A stretch of DNA of 64,000 bases from Micropterus salmoides (GCF_014851395.1 NW_024044459.1:23636418-23700417); one strand, 5' to 3'; counted from the first letter of the stretch, positions 1 through 11,667 are shown. Translations and numbers: made by a program. Notes: generated by a model from the letters alone, not told the origin.

Positions 1-481
1 AGACTCATCAGACCATGCAACATTTTTCCAGTCTTCAACTGTCCAATTTTGGTGAGCTCTTGCAAATTGTAGCCTCTTTTTCCTATTTGTAGTGGAGAAG
101 AGTGGTACCCGGTGGGGTCTTCTGCTGTTGTAGCCCATCCGCCTCAAGGTTGTGCGTGTTGTGGCTTCACAAATGCTTTGCTGCATACCTCGGTTGTAAC
201 GAGGTAACACGAGGTGTTATTTCAGTCAAAGTTGCTCTTCTATCAGCTTGAATCAGTCGGCCCATTCTCCTCTGACCTCTAGCATCAACAAGACATTTTC
301 GCCCACAGGACTGCCGCATACTGGATGTTTTTCCCTTTTCACACCATTCTTTGCAAACCCTAGAAATGGTTGTGCGTGAAAATCCCAGTAACTGAGCAGA
401 TTGTGAAATACTCAGACCGGCCCATCTGGCACCAACAACCATGCCACACACAAAATTGCTTAAATCACCTTTCTTTCCCAT
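1..481 (-). pseudogene. Tc1-like transposase, N-terminal fragment
   Basis: The transposase would bind the element's ends and catalyse cut-and-paste transposition in the nucleus. The ORF starts at the ATG at 481 (MGKKGDLSNF) and runs 104 residues to 167. Residues about 20-50 form a helix-turn-helix (SISQSAQLLGFSRTTISRV), followed by the basic region and a second HTH-like segment, as in the paired-type DNA-binding domain of Tc1 transposases. After the stop near 167 the homology seems to continue in another frame down to position 1, where a WSDE-like first catalytic aspartate region is just visible; this implies at least one frameshift or stop in this copy. The catalytic domain is outside the window. 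Identification is by family features recalled, not by a search. Confidence 0.7.
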
Positions 482-629
482 TCTGACATTCAGTTTGGAG
501 TTCAGGAGATTGTCTTGACCAGGACCACACCCCTAAATGCATTGAAGCAACTGCCATGTGATTGGTTGATTAGATAATTGCATTAATGAGAAATTGAACA
601 GGTGTTCCTAATAATCCTTTAGGTGAGTG
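1..629 (-). mobile_element. Tc1-like DNA transposon, 5' end and N-terminal part of transposase (cut by window edge)
   Basis: The minus strand carries the terminal inverted repeat, a short leader and the start of a Tc1-type transposase; the rest lies outside the window. The element end at 629 is followed by TA (630-631), the target dinucleotide used by Tc1/mariner transposases. The outer end, read on the minus strand, starts CACTCACCTAAAGG and resembles a widespread fish Tc1 group. The flank beyond the TA is L2 LINE sequence in the opposite orientation, so the Tc1 inserted into an older L2 copy. Only one end can be seen, so length and intactness are unknown. Confidence 0.8.
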
Positions 630-631
630 TA

Positions 632-1090
632 TTTCTGAACTTTTAGTCCCATACACACCAGCACGTACCTTGAGATCCTCGGGCAGAGGTCTGCTATCTG
701 TTCCAGAGTCTCGACTGGAAACTAAAGGGGACAGAGCGTTTGCTGTCAGGGCCCCGAGGCTCTGGAACAGCCTGCCTGAGGAAATCAGGTCGGCTGAGTC
801 AGTGAACTCTTTTAAATTCCTTCTTAAAACATACTTTTATAGGAGTGCCTTTCCCGATTTTATTTGACTTTATTTTATCCCTTTTATTTTATTCTATTTT
901 ACTTATTTTATATTTATCTTAAACGTGTATTTTAGTCTTTTCAATGTTTTCTTGCTTTTATCTTGTATTGTTTTTGTATTATTGTTTTTGGGGTATTATT
1001 GTCTTTACACTTGTTAAAGCACTTTGTAACTTGTTTTTGAAAAGTGCTCTACAAATAAAGATTATTATTATTATTATTATTATTATTATT
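632..1090 (+). mobile_element. L2/Maui-type LINE, 3' fragment ending in (ATT)n
   Basis: This is the 3' end of the same LINE family present in near-complete form at 53604-58132. It encodes the C-terminal tail of ORF2 (670-867, containing SSGRGLLSVPESRL and RAPRLWNSLPEEIRSAESVN), then a short AT-rich 3' UTR ending in AAATAAAG and an ATT microsatellite (1061-1090). The (ATT)n tail replaces the poly(A) of L1-type LINEs and is typical of L2-clade elements in fish. The 5' side is interrupted by the Tc1 element at 1-629. The copy is a dead fragment. Confidence 0.8.
670..867 (+). pseudogene. L2 LINE ORF2 C-terminal tail
   Basis: Sixty-five residues that match, almost residue for residue, the C-terminal tails of the two other L2 copies in this window (minus strand at 2687-2980 and 53761-54387). 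In the intact family this tail follows the reverse transcriptase domain; its function is not established. The frame is open to a TGA after ...AFPDFI. It has no independent coding role: upstream parts of ORF2 are missing because of the Tc1 insertion. Confidence 0.75.
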
Positions 1091-1091
1091 T

Positions 1092-2493
1092 TCATTCACA
1101 AACTATGCATGCTGTGCCCTGATCACCCACCCTGACTGCCGAACCACTCAACTGACTGCTCAGCTGACTATGTCTGCCAAAACTGTCAGGCACAATATTT
1201 ACTGTATTTAACACTCTGCTAACAGCATGCTTTCAGAAGTTAGGCTGCTGTATATCTGAATATAAAATGCCAATCCAAATTTTTTCAGCAGCAGTGCTAT
1301 TATGTACATGAGCAAGTGATGCATATCAGAATAGCTTAAAATGTCAGTGACAATGACAATTTCACATCATTTAGGACCATTATTTTTACCATATCTATGA
1401 ACAAATATTTGAAAAAGTTAGAGCAGATAATAAATAAACAACAACCAGAAAAGATAATGACTAAATTTGTTAAAGACATTGTCTGGGTAGGGACTATAAC
1501 CATTGGATTTTGGAAAAGTTGTTAAGTTTTAGTTTCTATCCTCTCTCCATAGTGATTTTACCTTCACTGAACAGCACCCAAGCTGTTTTGGGGCTTACCT
1601 TAAGCCTTTACCTGCAGGGAAAACTTGTTAATATGACCTCATAATCATTATAGATTAGATTTTTCATGTTTGTCTTTTGTGTCTTCATTTACAGCTTTTG
1701 ACATTTAGCCTATCTGTAGAAATTAATATGAAAAATAGGCAACATGAGAACCGCGTCCCTTAATTACCAAGCATTTCATTTGCACAATAAAATCCAAAAG
1801 AAACGTCTCCGCATTACCTTAAAAGAGACAAATTTGCATCACTGACTTGCTTTACTAACCTCAGCTCCTTCACAGTCACCACCATCCTTTCACAACAAAA
1901 CTGGAAATAGTTAACTCTTAGGATGTAGGCTACACCATTTTAGTCTAAGCTTGTAATGTTGTCAATACACTGTACATTTACTGGCAGAATATTTTCCTCC
2001 GCTCGCGTTCACCATCACTTGCCGCTTGGACAAACACTCGCTACACACCTCCCGATTCATTACAGGAGTCAAGCTGCTCTTTTGACAGCACCTTTCACGT
2101 AGATGTTCTTTGAAGAAAGAGGAGAGGAAGTTAGCCAAGCATTGAGTGTTACTGTGCTTGTACAGTGTGCGACTGAAAACATTAGTAGCATATAGTTTAA
2201 TGGGAAATTTTAGCAGTGGCGCTCCTGAATGAATGTAGGGGAAACACTGGACAGTCAGCATATCAAACCCCATGGGAAACTTAGCAAAATAGTGTTTGCT
2301 TTAATTATCTATTTATTTTAATTTCTTGTTTTATTTATTTATATAAATAAGTTTTTTGTACTGAAGTGTTCAATGCAGTCAACTGCATCTTAATTGTCGG
2401 CAGCTGACTTAAACATCATACTGTGCCTTCAACTGAATTACCACACAATCAATCAACATAACGTTGGTAAAAAAAATTAAACCTGTAAGTTCT
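1092..2493. other. Non-coding interval, nothing recognised
   Basis: About 1.4 kb of AT-rich sequence with frequent stops in all frames. The longest minus-strand ORF (1962-2273, 103 aa) has no recognisable domain or codon pattern and I do not consider it a gene. No repeat structure was recognised. Confidence 0.5.
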
Positions 2494-2980
2494 CTTTATT
2501 TGTAGAGCACTTTTCAAAAACAAGTTACAAAGTGCTTTAACAAGTGTAAAGACAATAATACCCAAAAGACAATAATACAGAAACAATACAAGATAAAAGC
2601 AAGAAAACATTGAAAAGACTAAAATACACGTTTAAGATAAATATAAAATTTGTAAAATAGAATAAAATAAAAGGGATATAATAAAGTCAAATAAGATCGG
2701 GAAAGGCTCTCCTATAAAAGTATGTTTTAAGAAGGGACTTAAAAGAGTTCACTGACTCAGCCGACCTGATTTCCTCGGGCAGGCTGTTCCAGAGCCTCAG
2801 GGCCCTGACAGCAAACGCTCTGTCCCCTTTAGTTTTCAGTCGAGACAGACCTCTGCCCGAGGATCTCAAGGTACGTGCTGGTGTGTATGGGACTAAAAGT
2901 TCAGAAATATAACAAGGCGAGAGGCCATGAAGAGCTTTAAAAGTGATCAATAAAATTTTAAAGTCAATTCTAAAACACAC
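2494..2980 (-). mobile_element. L2/Maui-type LINE, 5'-truncated 3' fragment
   Basis: A second copy of the L2 3' end, minus strand. The 3' UTR (2494-2685) aligns by eye with those at about 868-1060 and 53604-53760. The ORF2 tail (2687-2980) contains FKILLITFKALHGLSPCYIS and the LPEEIRSAESVN segment but lacks about nine residues between SSGRGL and SRLKTKGD that the other copies have. 5' truncation is the expected product of incomplete target-primed reverse transcription. The truncation point (about 2980) lies next to the TIR element at 2999. Confidence 0.8.
2687..2980 (-). pseudogene. L2 LINE ORF2 C-terminal fragment
   Basis: Ninety-seven residues of the LINE ORF2 tail, beginning within the conserved FRIDFKILLITFKAL segment that follows the reverse transcriptase in this family and ending at the same ...RRAFPDLI stop as the longer copy at 53761. 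An in-frame deletion removes the VPES-containing stretch present in both other copies. Upstream endonuclease and polymerase regions are absent, so it cannot be functional. Confidence 0.75.
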
Positions 2981-2998
2981 TAGTAGGCTGGTAGTAGT

Positions 2999-3540
2999 AG
3001 GCTTGGGTGGTATCTATTGTTTCATAACAACATACCTTCCTGAAATTTCACCAGGGTATATACGGTATACGACGGTATTTGTTTAAAAAAAGAAGCTGAG
3101 AAGCTGGTGATAGAAGTCACTGTAGCATATATGACATTGCCTAGCCTACAATGATGTGTGTCTAATATGTAGTTAGCCTACTTAGACAAGTCGCCAGGTG
3201 AATGTAGCGGAGAACAGGAAAAGGTGAGCAGTGAAGTTTAGCAGTAAATGCAGTGTGTCAGTTAGGTTTTCCAGCGAATAAAGGTTGCAGCAGAATGTCC
3301 TAAAAGTGTGTTATTTATAAACTAATGGAATAGTGAAGTGGGTTGTGGCATTGTAGATAATGTCAGACAGTTTCATGTGGCGTCGCCCACCTACGTTCAG
3401 GGCCTACAGTACCGTACATCAGCTCAATCCAGCATCTGCTTGTTAGCTTTATAGAAAGAGGAGTGTCTTGTTGACGGTATTGAAAGTCATACTGTCTGGA
3501 TTTGTAAATACCCTGGTATATTGTGATCCAGCCCAAGCCT
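2999..3540. mobile_element. Non-autonomous TIR element (hAT-like), about 540 bp
   Basis: The ends are inverted: AGGCTTGGGTGGTAT at 2999 and ATCCAGCCCAAGCCT at 3526-3540. Internally, GGTATATACGGTATACGACGGTAT near the left end is mirrored by related CGGTATTGAAAGTCATACTG and CCCTGGTATAT motifs near the right end. No transposase is encoded. I could not find a matching 8-bp target duplication; the left flank is the truncated L2 copy, and it may have been altered. The hAT assignment is tentative. Confidence 0.5.
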
Positions 3541-5270
3541 TTTTGTGAGTCTCTGTCAGTTTTAATACTGTAATGAAAACAACCGGGATACATATCTTAA
3601 TAATAATTTTAACCTTCAAAAAAACAAATAAACAATCTCTCTGTCAGATCACATTTTGTTTGTATCTCGGTCATGTGAAACATTTACAAAGTACAGCCTC
3701 CTTTGATGTTATTTGAATTTATGTTGCACTCCTTTTCCCGGTCCCTCCCTCTGTTCATCTCTGTCTGTGTACAGTACAGTAGTGGTCATTTGCAAGGCCA
3801 AGCATCAGCACACAAGGTATTTCACCAAAGTAACACCACTGCTCCTGATAAAGACAAAATGAAAAACCTTCACGTGATAAGTCAATTCATCCTCTGCCGT
3901 TAACTGTAAACGGACTAATTTGACAAAGAAGTGATTCCCTTGCAAGCATTGATAACTTAATATTTCTTTATCTTGGCTGCATTAGTAAAGAAGCAACAGC
4001 TGTAATCAGTTGGCAGGTTGCTGAAAATGTATAATGAGAGTACAGAGAAAGAGTTAGCTGATGCTACCTCATTACCTCACAGCTTATGCTGATCTGCAAA
4101 AGCATACCTGCCAAGTTTACTTGCTTTTTTGGTTTAAGCTTTTATCTAGGGAGGGTTGACTAATATGATTTTTCCAGACTCTACATCTCTACTTGAAATA
4201 AAATCATTAAGTTGTGCACATTCACACCTGGGAGCTGAGCAGTCCAGCCACAGGTCTCTATTAGCCTCTGAATAAGTATATTGTGCTTTGGCAGTTGGGG
4301 TTGAGAGATTTAATGCTCGCTTCCACATTTTTTATTTCTGTTACATTCAGAAGACAGCACATTGCCAGCCATTCATCCCTCTCTGTCTGTGTGTTTTAAA
4401 TTATTATCCCAATACATTTTGAATATAGCTTGAATCCGTGACATGAACAAAGAAAATGTGCAGGTGACTAAAATTAATTCACATACCTGTGCTTATATTA
4501 AAACACAAAATACCCATTTTCCAGCAGTTGTTGATTATAGTTAAGCAATTTTCAGAATACTCATCTTCCACATATTGATCAATGTTGGTACTAATCAATG
4601 CTGATAATAGTTTTTTTACCCTTCCTTTGCACAAAATCGATGGAAAATAGACGGCAGATCCTGCTCGAGTTCATCCATAACTGCCATGCAGAGCATTTAT
4701 TCAAACGCAATAACACTCCGCCCCTATATCGAACAAGATGATTAATCTGCTTCAAATACGCTATAAAATGCCTCAATCAATAAAGGATTGATGGTATGAG
4801 AAGTTACAATTTTGCTCAAGCATTTATGGAATGAACAATTAAGCTGAACCAATTTTTAGACTGTCTGTGACATTCAGGTTCATTTTTATGTTTTTGTTTG
4901 TGTTATCATGGCTAGTACCACATACCATAACCGTTAAGAGCACATACATAATTTCAAACACGGTGCATGAAGTGCACAAACATAGTGTGTAATTACTTTC
5001 TCAATCAATGAATCGCTACAAACAAGGCTCTCAACAGGAGCAGACCTTTGCAAAAACCTAACAATCTCACCACCCAGCCACTGCTGCCTCATATAGACCA
5101 CAAAGTTTTACTTTTACATACAAAACCTGTGATCAATTCATCAAAGTGAAGTCACTGGTTAGAATAAACTAACCAAAAAATATTCAAAGCCATTAAAATT
5201 TGCTCCATTTCGACCGACTACAACATTAAACTACATGTTCATGCATGCAATAATAATGATTCAATAATGT
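3541..5270. other. Non-coding interval, nothing recognised
   Basis: About 1.7 kb of AT-rich DNA without long ORFs, strong simple repeats or recognisable transposon ends. Confidence 0.5.
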
Positions 5271-5274
5271 AACA

Positions 5275-5653
5275 ATACCGTAAAACTTTGAATAATAGCC
5301 TGGGCTTTGATTTGCTAAAATCACTGAACTGACTTTTGTCCCATTGAAGAATGGGACTATTGAATCGTGGAGAATCTAACCGATCTAACGATGTGTAGCA
5401 TGTTCATACGGACATTTTGATAATACGTTTAAACATTAATGTTTGTTAACGATCTAAGCAGCTTAGAAGCAGGTAAAGCAGGCGACCCTGCGGGGTTTAA
5501 GAGGTTTTATACATCCAAAGAACTTCTATAAAAACTAGACCAGGCGTTAAATTGGGGCAGGCGTTTATTTGTCAAAATGTTTTCCCACACCAGGCCAGTA
5601 AACGGGATAGTCGGCTATTTGGGACTCGGCAATTAATTGAAGTTTTACGGTAT
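5275..5653. mobile_element. MITE with 14-bp perfect TIRs, 379 bp
   Basis: ATACCGTAAAACTT at 5275-5288 is perfectly inverted at 5640-5653 (AAGTTTTACGGTAT), and the element is flanked on both sides by AACA (5271-5274 and 5654-5657), a candidate 4-bp target duplication. Beyond the first 14 bp the two ends remain loosely related (GAATAATAGCC versus AATTAATTGCC). No coding capacity. I do not know the superfamily; TIR and duplication lengths do not decide it. Confidence 0.6.
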
Positions 5654-5657
5654 AACA

Positions 5658-7632
5658 CTGACGGGAGCCAAGGACAGGAGTTCTGTACAATTATACAGAC
5701 AAAATAGTTTTACTTTTGTCACTTTAAAGTACATTTTGTTGCTCATACCTCTATACTTTTAGTTCACTAAAATCTTGAATGCAGGATTTTTACTTTTACT
5801 AATGGACAGAAAGGTTTGGCAAAGGTGGTGTTTGGTAAAAGGTTGAGGAATTACCAAAATCAAGATATGGCGTGAACAAAATCATGCCATACAATGAATG
5901 CGTGAACGAAGAGAAAGAGTGAGTAAGAGTCAGCTGACCAAATGTCATGAATGTCTGCCCATTTTTAAGATAGGTTGACTGCGGACAAACAAACTCTGAT
6001 GAAGATGATCAAATAAACCTTAAAAGGAGGTGCACAGTCAGAGTTGAGGCATGGTAAGACATCCAGTTAATTGACTAATTAGGCTCCTATTCCCGGGTAA
6101 CAGAAACAGCCATGTAACCACCAATTATCCACGGACAATTAACTGTCATCTTTGACGGACTAAAGGGTGAATTACTAAAGTATGTGGAAGTTAACTGCTC
6201 TGTGGTTTGGTCAGTTGAAAGTTAGTAGTGGCATCTTTATGCTTCCAGTGTGGCAACATTTTTCTTCCAACACTCCTTGACCTGAACAGGATAGGAACAG
6301 CCCCTTCTGATTCCCTCTCACTTGAGGAGCAGCTGCTCTAATGACATATCAGTTTTAGAACCATGAATACATGGACTGTAAAATTGAAGCAAGTGCCATC
6401 ACATTTATTTCCCCCGGTTTCTTCTTCAGGCTTCAAGCGTCTGTGTCCCCCTGTAGTTAATTGCGGCTCTAAGCCGAAGCAATGCCCTCCCTGTCTATTA
6501 CGTCGCGCCTGGCTATGTCTGAATTGTCTGTGTTGATGTGAGTCACTCTAGGAGAGAAATTCAATTACCTCCCCTCTCTACCCAGTCATGGCCCTGCCCA
6601 GCCAAGCTGAAGTATGACTGATATCTGAACGAGAGGAGAGAGAGAGGGAGCAAAGTGAATGTGTGTGCATCTGAGAGAAAGAGAGAGGGAGAAATGAAGA
6701 TAGGTAAAATACAGAGAGACTGGTAAACAGATGGATACAGTAAGAAGGAGAGACCATTTGGAAGAGTGAGATGGAGATGTATGGGGAGAAACAGGGGATG
6801 TAGAATATAAAGATGCATTTCCGTGAAAACATAATCTGACATTCACCATCCAAGCAATTTGTCCTTGATGGAGCTCTGAATGATATGGGCGTCACATCCT
6901 GGAAACACGATTATTGGAAGCCGTTTGGTTTTATGAGATATCAAATAAAATTCCAAACAAATGGATCTCCTCGTTGTGCTCTGGGTTCAGGACTCCTAAA
7001 AAGATCAAATTTCTTAGCATGTAAATCTTTTTTTTATGATTTTTACACAACATTCTATGGCTAATTGGCTAATAAAAGGTGTCTCAATATCAACACCAAT
7101 CACTGTCAGACATCATTTACAACGTATGCAAAATTATTCCTGGCTATATAGTCACACCACCTATTTTTTTAAGTAATATAACACATTGTCACTGAGTTGT
7201 ATTAGATTTCAGGGAAAAGTTTCGTATTCTGTTTCAAACACAAAGCCATCAAAGTTTAACAAGTCATCCCACCTTTCTCCAATATACTATAATATTCATT
7301 ACTGTCCTGATGAAGACAAGACAGTCAAAAACACTTGGGGAATAAAGCACTGTATGTTGGAGAAAAGCTGTGTCCTTGTTTTAATGGACACAACCTAGAA
7401 TTCCCAGTGCAATCAGGGAAAAGTACGAGATGCAATCAGGGTAGGTTTTTAAGTATGCAAATAGTTTTTTTTCGTAATTGCACATTGTATTCAAAAAGTC
7501 TTGGAGGAAAACGTAAGAGACAAGCAATAACAGAGTGTTGTTATTACTTCTGTTAAAACGCGCTCATATTTTATAAGCATTTTAAGACGATGCACCATTA
7601 TAGAAAAAATGTCACAATGCTACAAATAATAC
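5658..7632. other. Non-coding interval with purine-rich tract
   Basis: Contains a GA-rich stretch at about 6630-6730 whose antisense strand generates three overlapping spurious ORFs, and a less AT-rich segment at 6415-6545 that looks like a possible conserved non-coding element. Otherwise nothing recognised. Confidence 0.45.
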
Positions 7633-7997
7633 TAGGGCTGGGAGATATGGACAAATGTTATAATCACTTAATATCGATAATTATCACTATAAATATCAAA
7701 TCATTATTTCTATTCAATTAAAAGGTTGATTTTCGCTCCTTAGTGAAAGTTGAAGAAACCAGACAATCAATAAAGGAAAACTATATTGAGGTAATTATTT
7801 TTTTTATCGCCTAGGCCTTTACAACAATTAGCTTGTTAGCTGCACTCATTGCCTCATATTTATACCACAATAACAGTAAGTTGACAGTAGAAAGAAAGGG
7901 GCATTACAAAGTGGAATAATCACAGTTTCAATTTCATGTCATTGCAAATGAGTCGTGTAGGTGACAATATTTTCTTTCTTCTGCCAACACTGGGACA
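7633..7997. mobile_element. hAT-like repeat fragment
   Basis: Begins TAGGGCTGGGAGATATGG, the typical left end of fish non-autonomous hAT elements, followed by ATATCGATAATTATC-type sequence. The expected inverse right end is missing, yet ACAAATAATAC is present immediately before the element (7622-7632) and again at 7995-8005. This looks like a duplication around a unit whose right end has been replaced or deleted. No coding capacity. Confidence 0.45.
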
Positions 7998-8005
7998 AAT
8001 AATAC

Positions 8006-8333
8006 CAAGGCGAGGGCACATATAACTGTGTGACAGTTCTTGACGTTACCTTTGACAATTAACTTTTATATGTAAACAGGCAGCAACAATTGTGTCATTT
8101 GTCATTTCTCTTGACATATAACTGATGAGGGCATCTAGCTAAGAAGTGGGAATGAAGCCTTCTAATGACCTTGGTAACAGAACTAAAGAACTAAGAGCTA
8201 AGGGAGAGGGTGTGCAAAAGAGACATATTGATACAAAGGTAGTGCACATGCCAGTACCCTCATTTCTGTATTTTCCAATTCCATGAGAGTATAACTCAGT
8301 GACCAAAAGGTCTTGATCTCATTTTTTTTTAAG
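8006..8333. other. Non-coding interval ending in a T-rich, splice-acceptor-like tract
   Basis: Nothing recognised except the final ATTTTTTTTTTAAG (8321-8333 region), a polypyrimidine run followed by AG directly in front of the open segment at 8334. Confidence 0.35.
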
Positions 8334-8503
8334 ACATTCAAGAGGAACAAAAGGAAATTCAAGTAGAGGAAGAGAAGATACCTGATGATAAAGATGACAA
8401 AAAGTACCACCCAGAGCACACTGAGTCATCTTCAGATAATGCAGACACCCCTGAAGACCATCAGGGTGAAGAGGGGACAGTTTGTCCAAGAATGAAAAGA
8501 TAA
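8334..8503 (+). CDS. Candidate terminal coding exon, acidic tail (tentative)
   Basis: Directly after a T-run plus AAG there is an open frame (codons from 8333 in register; exon would start in the second codon position) that ends at TAA 8501-8503. It encodes about 55 strongly charged residues, rich in Glu, Asp and Lys, with segments such as EEQKEIQVEEEKIPDDKDDKK and SSSDNADTPEDHQGEEG. The composition resembles an unstructured acidic cytoplasmic or nuclear tail. The same frame is closed immediately upstream (TAA at 8330-8332), consistent with an intron-exon boundary. No family recognised. A 55-codon open frame in GA-rich DNA can occur by chance, so this is only a candidate; a weak donor-like CAGGGTGAAG inside it offers an alternative exon end. 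Confidence 0.2.
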
Positions 8504-11500
8504 CCTGGTGCTCTTCATAGTGTGGCAGTCAGGGCCGAATGACAGATCAAGATGACCTTGGGGCCTGTTAGATTGGCAGTTTCCCATGGTCAGGGCATTG
8601 TCTCAGTATTACATCTTTCCAGCCCACCAATGTAGGGGCAAGTCCATTAGAGTTATGTGAGCAGAATGCTGATATGCCCCCACATGACCAGTGTTTTGAA
8701 CAGACTCCCCATGGTGTTAACAGAGAGCAGCACTCTACCGCCTGTATAACCAGACCAATGGTCCTCATGATCTCTTCCATGGCCAGCAGACTTCCTTTGA
8801 AAATGCAACCTCCTACAGTGAGCAGCTAGCCATTTAAAATAGCTCAACTGAGCTCATTGTCCATGCTGTGGGATGATTCTCTGAGGTCCACACTAACCAG
8901 CTAGCTTGTTATTTTGTAAAAAAAAAAAAAGAAAAAAAGAAAACAAATCCATTGTGCTAGCCAAATAGTTAATGTTAATCTTAAAAGTATGAACATGTTG
9001 CACATTAAAAGTCAAATTAAGCTGTAGTTCTAAATTTGATGTGGTGCTCATGAAATTTTTAGTGGGACGCACCAGTGCTTCTTGTAAAGAAAAAAGACTT
9101 GTTTGGAGCCCCTCAATTGAGCCATTGTATCACAAACGATTTCTCAATGGAGTTTACAGTCTCACATCAGCAGACAGCCTGAGCCCCTCTAAAAACTCCC
9201 CCAAAACCTAAGCAAAAATGAAAAATGGTGAAAAAACCTCAGGAGAGGCAATTCAAAGAGAGATATCCTCTTCATGGGAGTGCAAAAGAAACAGGAAAGG
9301 CAGATATTGATATACAGAGAAGTCACAAAGTATAAGGACAGTAATGATTTTCATTGTTTAGTCTCTACCCAAGCACACTGGATTTAAAATGAAAAAGTGG
9401 CTATGGGTTTAAACTGTTGAATTTCAACTCTAAAGGTGTTCACTTCCGTACTGGGTGAGAAATATAGCCACTTTTATATATAGTACCCCGCATTCAAGAT
9501 GATGCATTACAGAACTTCAAACATAGCAAGCAAAGGTTGACTGGAAGGAGAATATTCTTGGCCCTTCATGATTTTCCAATTGTTCCAGTTTGGGAAGAAA
9601 GACCAATCACAGCCCAGTGAGTGGCACATGTCTAATCAGGTATAAGAAGAGCTTGTGTTGATGAGTCAGTGAAGGAGAGATTATCAATTAAATACTTGAG
9701 ATGACGTCTGTACCAAGTACCACAATAAGTACAGGTTTTAGACTGTTTACAGGCCAATTCACACCCAAGGAAAAGGCAACAAGCAACAATGCACACGTTT
9801 CCTCAGTCTGGTATGGTGCTGATCTATTCAGCTAAAGCTCAAATTTTACTCAACTTGACACACACTTTGGTGATAAGGTTTGGATAAGGTCATATTGACA
9901 AATGGGAGAGAAGTCATTACTGGACAAATACACAACAGTTACATCTCCTGTGGCTGCCAAAGAGATGTCACTTAATAGTTTTCCTCATATTTCATAGCTC
10001 TTTAGCGGTGAATTTAGATAATCAAAATGGCAGACTGCCAGCTTGTCAAAAGCTCGTCTTGGAGCAGCCTGCCATTTGCCTTGGTGTTTTTATTCATAAG
10101 TATTCCCACTAAGTGCTTTTTGTTGTATGACAAGGCTAAGCTGAGGCCCATTTTCACCCTGCTGAGAGAGCAGTTACTGGAATCAAAGCTAGATCACAGT
10201 TGTCACAATGCCATTTCACTGTGTTTTACCATAGCATGCCACTAGCTCGAACACTCACTCCTCTGTCAATGAAAGGCTCCAGCTCAAGGCTCACAATCCA
10301 CACAATGAAGTGATCCATTTATTCAAGTGGGACAATGGAAAACGTGGCTAGGTATGTTTTTATTTTCAGAAAATCACCCGTTACACGAATGGGATTCATG
10401 TATTGTGTGTAAACGTGGGATGTCTGTGATTCCACATCTCACCCCAATTCAAATCAACATATTTACACTATCGGATGTGTTGTAGCCGAAGCCTATCACT
10501 CAGTCATCTAAGAGTGTCTCTTCTATCTACATTTCACTGTCACGGAAAATCCACCAGGGATACCAGTAATACAAGCAAGCTGTGCACATCTGATTGTTGT
10601 TGTCATTATGGCAAAGAATCCAATCTGGTATGTCCAATGTTTGTTGTAATAGAAAGAGCAGAGAGCAGAGATATACTGCTTTAAATACAACCTCCTATTC
10701 TGGATGTAGCTTTGTAACGTGTGCTTCAGTAATTGTAGGCTGTACTGTACTGTGTAACTGTTCTACATGGAGATTCAGCCCTACCCGTGTATTGTCACCA
10801 TTATGAAAATAAAATTGAGCATTTGTCTCTTGTGTGAGTGGTGGGAGTTGTGACCCAGCAATAAGCCTCCGAGAATATGTCTTGCTGGATTATTAAAGTC
10901 TGTTGCTGTCTATATTGATTGGTCCTGATGCCCTTGAGGGAGTCAGGCTGTTTAGTGGTGTGACGGGCGCAGTGAGTCATAAACACAGCGACAGGATGTC
11001 AATGAGCCATAAACACTTCTATAAAAACTATCTCTCCCTGGTGCTGCAGAAATTTGTTTCACATCACATAAACATAGAGGTGAAGTGACAACGTTTTTCA
11101 GTGCATGTAATTTTCCATCATCCCATTTGGCTCAAATAATAACTCTACTGTATATAAGAACAGAATAAAATAGAAAAATAGAACAACCTTTTTTTAAAGT
11201 GTCACCATACAAACCAAACAATACAAAATATATAGAGGACCATTGGGACAATACAAATGTGTTGTGGAATAAAAATTTTAAAAAATACAAAGAGTACTAC
11301 ATGACCGTATAACCTCAGACACATTGAATGACAAGGCAGAACGCCACACCAGAACATTGGATTCAGCAAAGTTGTTCACTCATATAATATTTTCTGTGAC
11401 AAGAAGTGGATACAACACTACAAACTACACCGAGTTAGCTAGCCAATGTTAAAAAGAGAGTAAGAAAGAGAGAGAGCAGGGTAGTGAGGCCAGATACCAC

Positions 11501-11667
11501 AGCACCTGAGGTGTAGTTGGGGGATGAAGTGAGACCAACACTTGAGTAAAAAACATAAAGGTTAAGTTATCCCTAAGTTAAGCAGATATTAGTCCTGGCA
11601 GTGCTAACACCTTAACACCACACCAAACCATGTGTGCTGAGACAGGTTAGGGCAAGAACTGTATAAA
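8504..11667. other. Non-coding interval, nothing recognised
   Basis: About 3.2 kb, AT-rich, with an A-rich run near 8918-8945. Small ORFs (up to 73 aa) show no domains. No clear transposon ends seen. Confidence 0.45.

Noticed and set aside
1962..2273. 103-aa minus-strand ORF
   Set aside because: No domain, no splice or promoter context, and composition like random AT-rich DNA.
6561..6895. Three overlapping minus-strand ORFs of 87-105 aa
   Set aside because: Antisense of a GA-rich tract; all three frames open, the mark of low complexity rather than coding.
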